Positions 18,310-27,899 of a stretch of DNA of 64,000 nt are shown in pieces; positions within the stretch are counted from its first letter, which is position 1; each line of letters starts with the position of its first letter. The notes under the pieces are model-generated. The model made no database searches and was not told the DNA's origin. It saw only the letters and a program-made list of their open reading frames with translations. This DNA comes from Gonocerus acuteangulatus. Lineage: Eukaryota > Arthropoda > Insecta > Hemiptera > Coreidae. The position numbers and the translations under genes are program-made. Where the stretch lies: contig OX328126.1 of NCBI GenBank assembly GCA_946811695.1, positions 2,382,771-2,446,770 on the forward strand. The letters run 5' to 3'.

Positions 18310-18702
18310 ATGGCTTACAACCCTAGGACTGGCGAGTATCACTACGATCGGAGGATATCTAGATATTTTATATCTAATAACCTTCTGGACATTGGAAATA
18401 GGCGGATCACCGGTGTTGCCCCTCCTATATTCTACTACGACGCGGCTACGAAAGGTTACGTCGACGGTAATTGTATTACGAATAAATCCAATATATATAG
18501 CGCTCACGGTAAGAGAATTACTAATTTATCAGATCCTTCGGATGATACAGACGCGGTCAGCTTAGGCTACTTAAAGGCATACTTAGCCTGCGTTTTGAAA
18601 ACGTTAAATGGACAACCCTGTGAAGGAAAGATTGATCGAGGAGATACACCGGCCGGTACGAGTACACTTCCGGCGTCGCCATTACAACCTCAAGGGCATT
18701 AA
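18310..18702 (+). CDS. fibre-like protein, 130 aa
   Basis: Two copies of a motif known from phage tail fibres and other trimeric fibres are visible: RRITGVAPP...DAATKGYVDG and KRITNLSDPSDDTDAVSLGYLKAY (consensus ITNLxxPxxxxDAVxxxYV). This suggests a trimeric spike or attachment protein. It is short for a fibre and lacks a recognisable knob; the C-terminal 40 residues are Pro/Thr/Gly-rich. The last 95 bp overlap the start of the integrase gene in another frame. It sits 20 bp after the DUF8207-like gene and is likely on the same transcript. Confidence 0.65.
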   Translation: MAYNPRTGEYHYDRRISRYFISNNLLDIGNRRITGVAPPIFYYDAATKGYVDGNCITNKSNIYSAHGKRITNLSDPSDDTDAVSLGYLKAYLACVLKTLNGQPCEGKIDRGDTPAGTSTLPASPLQPQGH

Positions 18703-19537
18703 CGATCTTTGGGAAGCTGACCTGATGGATTTTAAAGAATATAAAAAGCAAAACAAGGGGTATCAATACATTTTAATAGTTATCGACGCATTTAGTAAAT
18801 ACGTATACATGGAGGCGTTGAAAGATAAGAGCGGAGACGAAGTAACTAAAGCTATGAGGAAAATCCTAACTCGAGGGGCACCTACATTGTTACAAACTGA
18901 TAGAGGGAGAGAATTTTATAACAAACCCTTTGAGAAGCTCATGAAGGAGAAGGGTGTGAGGCACTATAGTACGTATTCTTCAATAAAATGCGCGCATGTT
19001 GAAAGATTGATAAGAACTATCAAGGCTAAGATGTATCGAAGGTTTCATCTTCAGGGATCGTTTCGATATTTACACATACTACAAGATATTGCTCATGAGT
19101 ATAATACCGACAAGCATAGGACTATAGGAATGGCTCCGGCCCAAGTTAATAAAGATAATGAGAATTATATACTTTCAAAATATAGAAGCCTAGCACCTTT
19201 CGACAGCCTCAAACGACATTCACGACCTCTTAAGAAGGATGATTATGTACGAATATCGCGCGAGAGAGGTGTTTTCGACAAAGCCTACCACCCCAACTAT
19301 TCAACGGAAGTGTTTAAGATTGAAGAAGTAAAAACTACGAAGCCTCCTACCTATATCTTGAAGGACCTGAACGGTAGTCCCATCAAAGGCGCGTTTTATT
19401 CCGGGGAATTGCAGAAAACTACGTTCAACGACGTATATCTGGTAGAGAAAATACTGAGAAGAAAAAATAATCGCGTTTTAGTGAAATGGTTAGGTTTTCG
19501 AAAGCCTACATGGGAGCCTGCTAAAAATATTATATAA
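18608..19537 (+). CDS. int: retroviral-type integrase with C-terminal chromodomain, 309 aa
   Basis: Catalyses insertion of the element with a 6-bp duplication. The RNase-H-fold core has the DDE triad D38 (LWEADLMDF), D98 (LQTDRGREF) and E132 (HVERLIRTIK). An SH3-like region follows at about 215-270 (KKDDYVRI, FKIEEV...PPTYILKDLNG) and a chromodomain at 277-309 (VEKILRR...LVKWLGF...TWEP), which probably guides integration to modified chromatin. The N-terminal zinc-binding HHCC domain of retroviral integrases is absent. The ATG at 18608 lies inside the fibre-like gene; the next Met is too close to the first catalytic Asp to be the start. Confidence 0.95.
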   Translation: MDNPVKERLIEEIHRPVRVHFRRRHYNLKGINDLWEADLMDFKEYKKQNKGYQYILIVIDAFSKYVYMEALKDKSGDEVTKAMRKILTRGAPTLLQTDRGREFYNKPFEKLMKEKGVRHYSTYSSIKCAHVERLIRTIKAKMYRRFHLQGSFRYLHILQDIAHEYNTDKHRTIGMAPAQVNKDNENYILSKYRSLAPFDSLKRHSRPLKKDDYVRISRERGVFDKAYHPNYSTEVFKIEEVKTTKPPTYILKDLNGSPIKGAFYSGELQKTTFNDVYLVEKILRRKNNRVLVKWLGFRKPTWEPAKNII

Positions 19538-19631
19538 TAATAATCTCCGAGATTGAGTCATAGCTTAGTCATATCATTTTTTAACCTTTATCACCGGATT
19601 CGGGGAGTGACTTTTCCTGCTGATTATAACT

Positions 19632-19961
19632 ATGAGGCAATCCTGCTGCTCTCCTATCAGGCTCTTAGTAATTATTTCTACATCCTTCCTCATCATAGTC
19701 ATACTCGGACTCCTGTGTCAACACCCTCCCCACCACCCATCGAGGTCATCATATCCATATTTTCAAAAACGTTAATCTTTCTGTTTAAAATCTTCTGTTA
19801 GAAGTACGCACTGTACAGCTGAGTATGATGGAAAGAAATATTACGATATCGGCGAGGAGTTCCCTACACCATTAAGGCTCTACGGCTGGCGACAACAGTT
19901 TATGGAGGACTATGTTTTTACCTGCCTGGATTATATTATATTGGAATTTAAAACTTTGTAA
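19632..19961 (+). CDS. candidate spliced small membrane protein, join(19632..19744,19802..19961), 90 aa
   Basis: Two open segments fit one gene if a 57-bp intron (GT at 19745, AG at 19801, with a pyrimidine-rich tract and a GTTAAT branch-point-like site) is removed; the reading frame is then preserved. Exon 1 encodes a Cys-containing N-terminus and one membrane helix (LLVIISTSFLIIVILGLL), then a Pro/His-rich linker. Exon 2 encodes a Tyr/Glu-rich domain (EYDGKKYYDIGEEF, then LRLYGWRQQFMEDYV) ending 12 bp before the poly(A) signal at 19974. The product would be a single-pass membrane protein. Maverick genes rarely have introns, so this needs transcript support; unspliced, exon 1 alone gives 47 residues. 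Confidence 0.5.
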
Positions 19962-19973
19962 TTGAACTTTATG

Positions 19974-19979
19974 AATAAA
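19974..19979 (+). terminator. poly(A) signal AATAAA, end of third unit
   Basis: AATAAA lies 12 bp after the exon 2 stop of the small membrane-protein candidate; a U-rich GTTATGTTATTTATC stretch is downstream. Confidence 0.65.
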
Positions 19980-20019
19980 TGGATGTATGCTGAACTGGTT
20001 ATGTTATTTATCAATCCCT

Positions 20020-20125
20020 ACCTCTCTATCCCTACCCCTCCCCTCCAGCCCCTCTCTATCCCTACCCCTCCCCTCCAGCCCCTCTCTACCCCTACCCCTC
20101 CCCTCCAGCCTGATTAGTATATAAG
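20020..20125 (+). promoter_or_regulatory. polymerase gene promoter: pyrimidine repeats and TATA box
   Basis: About three tandem copies of a 32-bp pyrimidine-rich unit (CCCTACCCCTCCCCTCCAGC) precede TATATAAG at 20118-20125. The ATG of the polymerase gene is 68 bp downstream; its leader contains three near-identical CCATCAGT(A/C)AGAGGTA segments. The CCCTACC-type motif also stands before the other TATA boxes. Confidence 0.6.
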
Positions 20126-20192
20126 AGCATGCGCCATGCGCCATCAGTAAGAGGTATCCACCATCAGTCAGAGGTACTCACCATCAGTCACT

Positions 20193-23100
20193 ATGAACTG
20201 CTCCAAGTGTTCCAAGGCGTTTTCTAGGACTGATAGTAGGATTCGCCATGAGCAAATATGCCGCGCTTGCATTCTTTGCGGCCAGTTGGGGATTCATGAC
20301 TGCCCAGGGAGATCCTGCGCACACTGCAGCTTCCGCTTCAGTAACCTACACAACTTGGAGCGTCATGAGAGCTGTTGTGGTCAGCCGCCTGCGAAACGAC
20401 AGCGAGGAGAGCCTAGCAACGAAGAGCTACTAGGTGAGCTGCCAGACTCTAGCGGAGTAGTAGAATATGAGACTGCGTTCAAAAGTAGGTTAAGATCATA
20501 TTTTATTAGGTCCGAGACTAACTCGGATATTCCTAGGTTTTGTACATCTATAAGGTATATTATTAAGGATAAGATAAGTAATAGTATATTAGACCATTGT
20601 AGTATTAAGTTTAATTTAGTTTTAGATTGTATGATGACTAATGTAAGTGGGGATGAGTTATCGGTAACAGTAAAAACTAAAAATAACCCCGTTTTCGCTG
20701 ATACAGATATAGATGAACTTCTTACTACGATGTGTGAAAAATTGGATAAGGAGCTTGAGGAGTCTCAATTAAAACGTAGCGGTTGGGCCTTAGCTGCAAT
20801 CGATGGGATGCGATTAAAAATTAATAAATATACCCCGTTGAGAGGTAGTAGTTATATCGAACTACCCGCTAAGATAAAAGATAGGCGGGCTTGCATTAAT
20901 GTTCAAAACAATGACTCTAGATGCTTCGTCTATTCAGTCTTAGCCAAATTTGCATCGGGAACCCCTCATAGAGTTTCTGTTTATTCTACTCTTGAGAGCC
21001 GATATGATTTCTCCCACATGACTTTCCCCACACCTGTAAAGGATATAAAACAGTTCGAAAAACTCAATAATATTTCGATCAATGTGTTCGGACTGGATAA
21101 AGATCTCGATGTTTATCCCATAAAAGTCGTTGAATCTGAGCTTCCGGATCACCGAGATCTCTTACTACTAGAGCAAGATGAGCTTTCTCACTATGTATAC
21201 ATTAAGGATTTCGATAGATTAGTGGGATCACAAGTTTCGAAACGTCACGCTAAAAAGCTTATTTGCAAACGCTGTTTCACCCATTTCGATAACCAATTAA
21301 AGCCGGCTTCTGTCAAAATGGCAGACCATAAAGTTTACTGCATAAAAAACCCTCCTACCCGAGTTGAGCTACCTACTAATAAGGCGTTTGTAGAATTCGA
21401 GCACGTAGAGAGATCGTTAAGAGTTCCCTACGTCATATATTGCGACTTCGAGAGCATCCTCAGACCTGTGCATACGTGTCAGCCCGATCCGAGTGCGTCA
21501 TATACGCTCAACTACCAGCTCCATGAGCCTATGAGTTTTTGCTGCTACCTGAAAATGTCCGACGAAGTCGACCATCTAGAGACACCTCTACCTAAGGAGC
21601 CGTACTTATACAGAGGAAAGGATGCTGGTAAGCATCTAATGGAATACCTGATAAAGATCGCAGAGATGGTATCAGATCTCTATAGGACGTACGCTCCAAT
21701 GAAACCCCTGACCAGCGAGGAAGCGCAACGACACGAGGCAAGCACGCATTGCTACATGTGTGATAAGCCGTTTACTTCGACGGTTATTAAGGTTAAAGAT
21801 CATAATCATCTCACAGGCTTATTTAGAGGTAGCGCACACCAGTCTTGCAATCTACGATATTCAACCCCTTCGTTTTTACCGGTATTGTTTCATAACCTCT
21901 CGTCATACGATGCTCATCATATAGTGAGACAGTTGGGGTGTAATACTAAGAAGATATCGGTGATCCCCAACACCGAAGAGAAGTACATCTCGTTTAGCAA
22001 ATCAGTGACGAAGACCCTAGAGCTCCGCTTTTTGGATACTTTTAGATTCATGTCAAGCAGTCTAGACAGCTTAGCTAAAAATTTACCGGAGCTACGTGAG
22101 ATTTCAAAATTTTACCCGCCAGAACATGTTCAACTATTATCGCGTAAGGGGGTATTCCCATACGATTACGTCACTGGTTGGAGCACGTTAGAGGAGCAAG
22201 CATTGCCGGACAAAACGTATTTTTATAATAAGTTAACGGATACATCCGTTTCTGATGAAGACTACCAGCACGCTATAAATGTGTGGAATACATTTAAATG
22301 TCGCACCATAGGAGAGTATAGCGACCATTATCTCAGAACGGATGTATTACTGCTATCGGATGTCTTCGAAGTATTTCGAGATATCACCCTGAAGACGCAT
22401 AAGCTCGACCCCTGTAACTACTTCACCCTCCCCGGACTTTCTTGGGATGCCATGCTTCGCTTTACAGGTGTGAGACTTCAACTGCTCACCGATTATGATA
22501 TGATATTAATGATTGAGCGAGGAATACGAGGAGGAATATGCCAGGTATCGCACAGGTTCATCGAAGCTAATAATAAATACTTGAATAACTATAATCCTAA
22601 TGAGCCATCGTCGTATATCGTTTATCAAGATGCAAATAATTTATATGGCCATGCAATGGTGCAATCGCTACCCTATGGGGGGTTTGAATGGGTGGAGGGG
22701 GATATAGATCTAAGCAAACTCTCACCTGACTACGGATATATCCTAGATGTTGATGTCGACTACCCTCAAGAGCTACACGATTTGCACAACTCCCTACCAT
22801 TTCTACCTGACAATATAGAGGTGAGTGAGCATAGGAAACTAGTCCCTCATTTAAATCCTAGGAGGAATTATATCGTCCATTACGTAGCTCTCAAGCAAGC
22901 TTTAGACCATGGCCTCATTTTAAAGAAAATTAATAGAGCGATAAAATTTCGTCAGTCTAAATGGCTCGAACCCTACATTTCCCATAATACTCAACTTCGA
23001 ACAACTGCTCGCACGGCTTTTGAAAAAGATCTGTACAAATTGTATAACAACTCGGTTTTTGGTAAAACTATGGAAAATGTTAGAAATCGAATGAATATGC

Positions 23101-23843
23101 AGCTCGTGTGTGACGCTAAAAAGATCGAAAAAATGGTTTCAAAAAATAATTTTATTGATAGAACTATATACACCGAGAACCTAGCTGCTATACATTTGTT
23201 AAAGAATAAAGTAAAATTTAATAAGCCCCTTTACATCGGTCTAAGTGTTTTAGATCTTTCAAAGACTACCATGTACGCTTACCACTACGACGTTATGATG
23301 CCTCGATTCGGACCTGAAAGGTTAATCCTATCTTATACAGATACGGATTCATTCATATATAAGATATTTACTGAAGATATATTCCAGGATTATATAGATC
23401 TCCTGCCGTATTTGGATACATCCGACTTCCCTCCCGATCATAAATGTTTCTCGACTCTGAACAAAAAGGTATTAGGTAAATTCAAAGATGAGACTAATGG
23501 GGAGCTAGTAAATGCGTTTGTAGGACTTCGGGCAAAAATGTATGCAATACTTATCGATAAGCGTGAAATTCGTAAAGCTAAAGGTGTTAAGAAAGCCGTA
23601 TTGAAAAATAAAATCACCTTTCAAGATTATGTCTCTTGCCTAAAAACCCATGATACAGCTCGTCATCCCATGAAGTTTATCCGATCATCCAAACATTTCA
23701 TTTATAGTACAGAAGTTAATAAAATATCTCTATCAGCGAACGATGACAAAAGGTATATTCTTAAAGATAACGTCTCCACTCTAGCATTAGGTCATTATAA
23801 GATACCTTCGGACAACTTACTTGCGCTCCCTAATACTTCATAA
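20193..23843 (+). CDS. polB: protein-primed family B DNA polymerase, 1216 aa
   Basis: Replicative polymerase of the Maverick class. The N-terminus has Cys/His zinc motifs (CSKCSKAFSR, HCSFRFSNLHNLERHE). Residues about 230-350 form a block with NNDSRCFVYSVLA and ISINVFG, usual in these proteins. The exonuclease motifs are IYCDFESIL (near 415), HNLSSYDAHHI (near 570) and YLRTDVLLLSDVF (near 715). Between Exo I and II lies a CYMCDKPF...DHNHLTG...CNLRY endonuclease-VII-like Cys/His module. The polymerase motifs are A YQDANNLYG (near 811), B NNSVFGKTMENV (near 952) and C YTDTDSF (near 1048). All catalytic Asp residues are present and there are no stops, so it may be functional. It is alone in the fourth transcription unit. 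Confidence 0.96.
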   Translation: MNCSKCSKAFSRTDSRIRHEQICRACILCGQLGIHDCPGRSCAHCSFRFSNLHNLERHESCCGQPPAKRQRGEPSNEELLGELPDSSGVVEYETAFKSRLRSYFIRSETNSDIPRFCTSIRYIIKDKISNSILDHCSIKFNLVLDCMMTNVSGDELSVTVKTKNNPVFADTDIDELLTTMCEKLDKELEESQLKRSGWALAAIDGMRLKINKYTPLRGSSYIELPAKIKDRRACINVQNNDSRCFVYSVLAKFASGTPHRVSVYSTLESRYDFSHMTFPTPVKDIKQFEKLNNISINVFGLDKDLDVYPIKVVESELPDHRDLLLLEQDELSHYVYIKDFDRLVGSQVSKRHAKKLICKRCFTHFDNQLKPASVKMADHKVYCIKNPPTRVELPTNKAFVEFEHVERSLRVPYVIYCDFESILRPVHTCQPDPSASYTLNYQLHEPMSFCCYLKMSDEVDHLETPLPKEPYLYRGKDAGKHLMEYLIKIAEMVSDLYRTYAPMKPLTSEEAQRHEASTHCYMCDKPFTSTVIKVKDHNHLTGLFRGSAHQSCNLRYSTPSFLPVLFHNLSSYDAHHIVRQLGCNTKKISVIPNTEEKYISFSKSVTKTLELRFLDTFRFMSSSLDSLAKNLPELREISKFYPPEHVQLLSRKGVFPYDYVTGWSTLEEQALPDKTYFYNKLTDTSVSDEDYQHAINVWNTFKCRTIGEYSDHYLRTDVLLLSDVFEVFRDITLKTHKLDPCNYFTLPGLSWDAMLRFTGVRLQLLTDYDMILMIERGIRGGICQVSHRFIEANNKYLNNYNPNEPSSYIVYQDANNLYGHAMVQSLPYGGFEWVEGDIDLSKLSPDYGYILDVDVDYPQELHDLHNSLPFLPDNIEVSEHRKLVPHLNPRRNYIVHYVALKQALDHGLILKKINRAIKFRQSKWLEPYISHNTQLRTTARTAFEKDLYKLYNNSVFGKTMENVRNRMNMQLVCDAKKIEKMVSKNNFIDRTIYTENLAAIHLLKNKVKFNKPLYIGLSVLDLSKTTMYAYHYDVMMPRFGPERLILSYTDTDSFIYKIFTEDIFQDYIDLLPYLDTSDFPPDHKCFSTLNKKVLGKFKDETNGELVNAFVGLRAKMYAILIDKREIRKAKGVKKAVLKNKITFQDYVSCLKTHDTARHPMKFIRSSKHFIYSTEVNKISLSANDDKRYILKDNVSTLALGHYKIPSDNLLALPNTS

Positions 23844-23844
23844 G

Positions 23845-24045
23845 TTAAGGTTGGTTGTAAATCTAAGTTAAGGTTGGTTGTAAATCTAGGTTAAGGTTGG
23901 TTGTAAATCTGAGTTAAGGATAGATAAGCTATTTTTGTAAATCTAAGTTAAGGATAGATAAGCTATTTTTTGTAAATCTAAGTTAAGGTTGGTTGTAAAC
24001 CTAAGTTAAGGGAAGTTGTAAATCTTTTTGTACATTTAAGTTAAC
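23845..24045. repeat. short direct repeats after the polymerase gene
   Basis: About seven copies of GTTAAGGTTGGTTGTAAATC and a variant (GTTAAGGATAGATAAGC) lie in the 3' untranslated region. Confidence 0.85.
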
Positions 24046-24063
24046 CTTTTTATGTTATAACAA

Positions 24064-24069
24064 AATAAA
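24064..24069 (+). terminator. poly(A) signal AATAAA of the polymerase unit
   Basis: AATAAA about 220 bp after the polymerase stop, after the direct repeats; it is followed by a T-rich stretch. Confidence 0.6.
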
Positions 24070-24349
24070 ACACGTTTTATCCTGAACATGCCTATTTATT
24101 TATCCTATTGACATTTTTATAACCCCTACATCGCCATAAGTGAGTGATCTGTTACAATAAAATAATTATTCCACTCACTTGTGCGTGTTGAAGGTTCTTG
24201 CAGCTGTAGGTTGCTGAGTCTACTGAGGAGTCTGTTGGATGGAGGGGCGAGGTAAAGATAAGGAGCAGTCCCCTCTATCACATATCGCCTACACGATTAA
24301 TGTGGGAGAGCGAAACTGTTATTTATTTTAAACACTATAATACTAAGAT

Positions 24350-24620
24350 TACAACCTCCTATTACCCTCAGAGCCCTCGTAACAGGTCACGAGGGCCTTG
24401 AGGGTAGTAGAGGCATCATACGGCACACTAGTGGTCAGTACTATGCTCCGGCCGTCCATTGCCTGCTTCAACTGCTAGAGTCATCCCAGGTACCCATTAT
24501 TAAATTAATTAAAGGCTGGGTTAGCCTAGGGACGGCCATGAACGAAGACACTAGTGCTTAGTGCTTGCTCGGGATTTGACCTCTAGCTTATTAGTCCAGT
24601 GCTCTACCACTCACCCTATT
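24350..24620 (-). repeat. tRNA-derived SINE inside the Maverick (second family)
   Basis: The minus strand shows a box A-like GTGAGTGGTAGAGCACTGG and a box B-like GAGGTCAAATCCCGAG about 33 bp later, then a body reaching GGGTACCTGGGATGA. It differs from the SINE family at 46058 and 57248. It implies retroposition into the element's non-coding right end, or capture by it. Confidence 0.5.
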
Positions 24621-24639
24621 ACCCTGCTTAACAAACTCT

Positions 24640-25384
24640 TACAAGCTGTGATATGTATCTAGACGCTCGTCACACTATATGTTATTGATTTTGAGGATAC
24701 GTCAGTACAGCTGGTTACTACTGACTAACACTGCTTTCGCTAAGGAAATTATGAAAAACATGCTGCGCGCTATTGATCGCAGCATCACTTCATAGAGGCG
24801 CTTACAGCTGCGCTCAGTACGTTGAAGGGCCTCCAGCTTCGTGAGGAAAATGGCGGAGCGCGTTTTTTCTAAAATCCCAAAAAACATCGTAAGAAACTCA
24901 ATGTTCTCTTCACGATGCTGAATAGATAACAAGTAGTTTGACCTCCAGCTTCGTGAAGAAAATGGTGGAGCGTGTTTTTTTCTAATTCCAAAAAAAAAAA
25001 AAAAACATCGTAAGAACCTCCCTCTTTAACGTGCTATTAACCTAGGCCAGCATCGCGTCAAAGCAATGACCAGCGTGACGTTAGCTTATTGGCGGCGTCA
25101 GCTGACTGGTAATGTTTCAAACTTGGAAGCGCGCTAACAGACGAAGCGCGCTATTAACCTAGGTCAGCACTGCGTCAAAGCAGTGGCGTCAACAGCGCGA
25201 CGTTAGCTGGTTGACAGTACTCAAGCTGATGACGGCAGCTGGCTGGTAATGTTTCAAACTTGGAAACGCGCTATTAACCTATGGCAGGTCTGTTTCAGTC
25301 CAGCTTCGTGAGGAAGATGGTGGCGTTTGTTTGCTGCGCTAACAGACGAAACGTGCTATTAGCCTAGGTCAGCACCGCGTCAAA
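24640..25384. repeat. non-coding right subterminal region with direct repeats
   Basis: No gene. A block CCAGCTTCGTGAGGAAAATG(G) occurs near 24835, 24950 and 25300, and a block CGCGCTATTAACCTAGGTCA-GCACTGCGTCAAAGCA occurs near 25029, 25147 and 25357. These long direct repeats lie just inside the right terminal repeat. The role is unknown; structural or replication-related is possible. Confidence 0.75.
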
Positions 25385-25565
25385 GCAATGACGTCTAAGG
25401 CGTGACGTCAGCTGATGACGTCGCGCGACGTCAGCTGGCTGACAGTACTCCGGCTGATGACGTCAGCTGATGACGTCACTGGCTGATGACGTCACTGATA
25501 ACGTCACTGTGACGTCATCAGCCAGTGACGTCATGTGGTCCTTCAACGCTCTAATTCTCTCTACT
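25385..25565 (-). repeat. right terminal inverted repeat with a TGACGTCA cluster
   Basis: Complement of the left terminus, with the same TGACGTCA-type repeats (six exact copies counted) arranged slightly differently. It ends CTAATTCTCTCTACT at 25565. Confidence 0.93.
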
Positions 25566-25571
25566 GCCAAG
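25566..25571. repeat. 6-bp target-site duplication (right) of the Maverick
   Basis: GCCAAG, identical to 10902-10907. Confidence 0.95.
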
Positions 25572-25796
25572 GTCGAGGTTAAAGTGCTGGCCGATAACTT
25601 ACAATCATTAGCGGCGGTTCGGGGCCTTTGGAGCTGGAGCTGGGAGAGATAGCTTGGACTCCAGCCAGCTCATGAGCTATGAGGGTATTTCACGCCACTT
25701 AACCCTTTCTATTCCATTATCATCCCCACTTATAGTTTTGGTATTCAATTTGGACTTAATTCTTTCAATATTATACATAGAATATCTCAAGATAAA

Positions 25797-25798
<2 letters not shown>

Positions 25799-25837
<39 letters not shown>

Positions 25838-25838
25838 A
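25799..25838. repeat. (TA)n microsatellite
   Basis: TA dinucleotide run in unique AT-rich sequence. Confidence 0.9.
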
Positions 25839-25979
25839 AGTTACATATTTATATACGTAATAATAATAATCTGATGCATCGTCGCCAAAGGCACAGACGT
25901 CGATGGGCCGACGAAAAAAAATAATCTGATGTAATCTATAGAATTTATATGTAAGTAAAATATAATTATTAATTATTAT

Positions 25980-27050
25980 ATATATCGTACTAATATTTCT
26001 AAAGTGACACAACTCAAAATAAAACTCAACTGAAAATGTGTCACTCTTGCCTATGTAGATGGAATAGGATTAAGACAGGAAGGGTGATACAAGTTCCCTC
26101 TGGTGTAGAAGCTCTGTAGCTAGGTACATACACTCTTGCCTATGTAGATGGAATAGCATTAAGACAGGAAGAGTGATACAACTTCCCTCTGGTGTAGAAG
26201 CTCTGTAGCTAGGTACATACACTCTTGCCTATGTAGATGGAATAGCATTAAGACAGGAAGAGTGACACAAGTTCCCTCTGGTGTAGAAGCTCTGAAGCTA
26301 GGTACATACACTCTTGCCTATGTAGATGGAATAGGATTAAGACAGGAAGAGTGATACAAGTTCCCTCTGGTGTAGAAGCTCTGAAGCTAGGTACATACAC
26401 TCTTGCATATGTAGATGGAATAGCATTAAGACAGGAAGAGTGACACAAGTTCCCTCTGGTGTAGAAGCTCTGTAGCTAGGTACATACACTCTTGCCTATG
26501 TAGATGGAATAGCATTAAGACAGGAAGGGTGACACAAGTTCCCTCTGGTGTAGAAGCTCTGAAGCTAGGTACATACCCTCTTGCCTATGTAGATGGAATA
26601 GGATTAAGACAGGAAGAGTGACACAAGTTCCCTCTGGTGTAGAAGCTCTGAAGCTAGGTACATACACTCTTGCCTATGTAGATGGAATAGCATTAAGACA
26701 GGAAGGGTGACACAAGTTCCCTCTGGTGTAGAAGCTCTGAAGCTAGGTACATACCCTCTTGCCTATGTAGATGGAATAGCATTAAGACAGGAAGAGTGAC
26801 ACAAGTTCCCTCTGGTGTAGAAGCTCTGAAGCTAGGTACATACACTCTTGCCTATGTAGATGGAATAGCATTAAGACAGGAAGAGTGACACAAGTTCCCT
26901 CTGGTGTAGAAGCTCTGAAGCTAGGTACATACAGTTTTGATGGTCCATAAAGAGATATTTACCATGTCTTTCATAGTCATAACTATGACGGTGTGAATAA
27001 AACCGATTTTTGAGTTGTGTCACTTTAGAAATACTAGTGCGATATATATA
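25980..27050. mobile_element. TIR element (MITE) filled by an 89-bp tandem array
   Basis: Inverted termini of about 41 bp face each other: TTTCTAAAGTGACACAACTC near 25997 and its complement GAGTTGTGTCACTTTAGAAA near 27012, extended by ATATATCG(T/C)ACTA on the outside. Between them lies almost nothing but the 89-bp array. No transposase; superfamily not determined. Confidence 0.75.
26040..26933. repeat. 89-bp minisatellite, 10 copies
   Basis: The unit begins ACTCTTGCCTATGTAGATGG and includes GTTCCCTCTGGTGTAGAAGC; starts at 26043 and 26132 give the period. Alternating variants (GTAGCT/GAAGCT, GATACA/GACACA, AGGATT/AGCATT) are seen. Confidence 0.93.
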
Positions 27051-27055
27051 ATACA

Positions 27056-27890
27056 TTATTGCTGTTACAGCCAAAAGTCCATAAATAATATCCTTCTCCC
27101 TTCATATCCTTTATTCCAACCCTAACAGGTTTCGAGCTATTCTCCCCCCCCCCTCAAAGGGTATTTCCTACAATAATTTTTAGATTTCTAATAATGTGTA
27201 CTCATTAAATACATATTTACATTATAAATGTGTTTATTTACATCGATGTGCTTATCACATCACGTACATTTGTAAAATTAATTTAATATTGCTTAGCAAT
27301 ATACTTGCTAGGTTTATGAAAGATTAACTCCCTATCCCTCCTTTCTGTAAACCTGTCTGCAGTCCCCAGCCTTTCTCGGGGTGTAATTCAAGGTTCTCAA
27401 GGTCTTTATTTAAGTATTTTATTTCCTTGTATTATTTACTACCTGTTCTTGTCTATCTACTATACACAATTTTCTTTAGTTTTTCGTCTAGGGCTGTTTT
27501 CTTGTTTGTCTAAAATGTTTCTAAAAGAGTGGTAGTTTTCTATGGCGTGTTCTGAAAAAGCAGTTAGGCCTTGTGACTGCTCGTCAACAAACTCCGTAAA
27601 CGGTATTTGTTAAATACTTTTGTTTGCTTGGGCAGATAAAAATCTAAAAGAAAAAGTAAAAAAAAAGACCAAAAGGAATTCTGAACTAAAAAAACCAGCT
27701 GCCATTAATAACCTTCTCGTGTATATCTCATTTACATTCAGATTATTCGGGATTTTTTGTTCTGTTTTTCCTAGATTTACTACAGTACAAGCTCTTTTCA
27801 TTTTGCAAACATGCTTGGTGGTTAGCTCGTTTTCTCTTTCCCTCCATAGAGAAAAAAACCGCTTTTGACTTCCACCCGGAAGAGGGAAAG
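27056..27890. other. intergenic, no gene seen
   Basis: AT-rich unique sequence; no convincing coding frame or transposon signature. Confidence 0.5.
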
Positions 27891-27899
27891 ACAAAAAAA

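Larger units (their letters stand above)
10908..25565 (+). mobile_element. complete Maverick/Polinton (adintovirus-like) element, 14,658 bp
   Basis: Termini AGTAGAGAG...CTCTCTACT (5'-AG and CT-3' as in Mavericks), inverted terminal repeats of about 190 bp, a perfect 6-bp target duplication and the full diagnostic gene set: protein-primed DNA polymerase B, retroviral-type integrase with chromodomain, FtsK/HerA ATPase, adenain-like protease, major and minor capsid proteins. The core frames have no internal stops, which indicates recent insertion and possibly a functional element. Accessory genes include a BIR-RING protein and repeat proteins. All genes point right. With capsid genes present, it can equally be called an endogenous adintovirus-like provirus. 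Confidence 0.97.

Noticed and set aside
19553..19801. 82-codon frame after the integrase gene
   Set aside because: Composition looks random, it overlaps the better-supported membrane-helix exon in another frame and ends at the proposed intron acceptor.
24480..24620. A functional tRNA gene
   Set aside because: Box A and box B are recognisable but the cloverleaf arms are not; best read as a SINE head.
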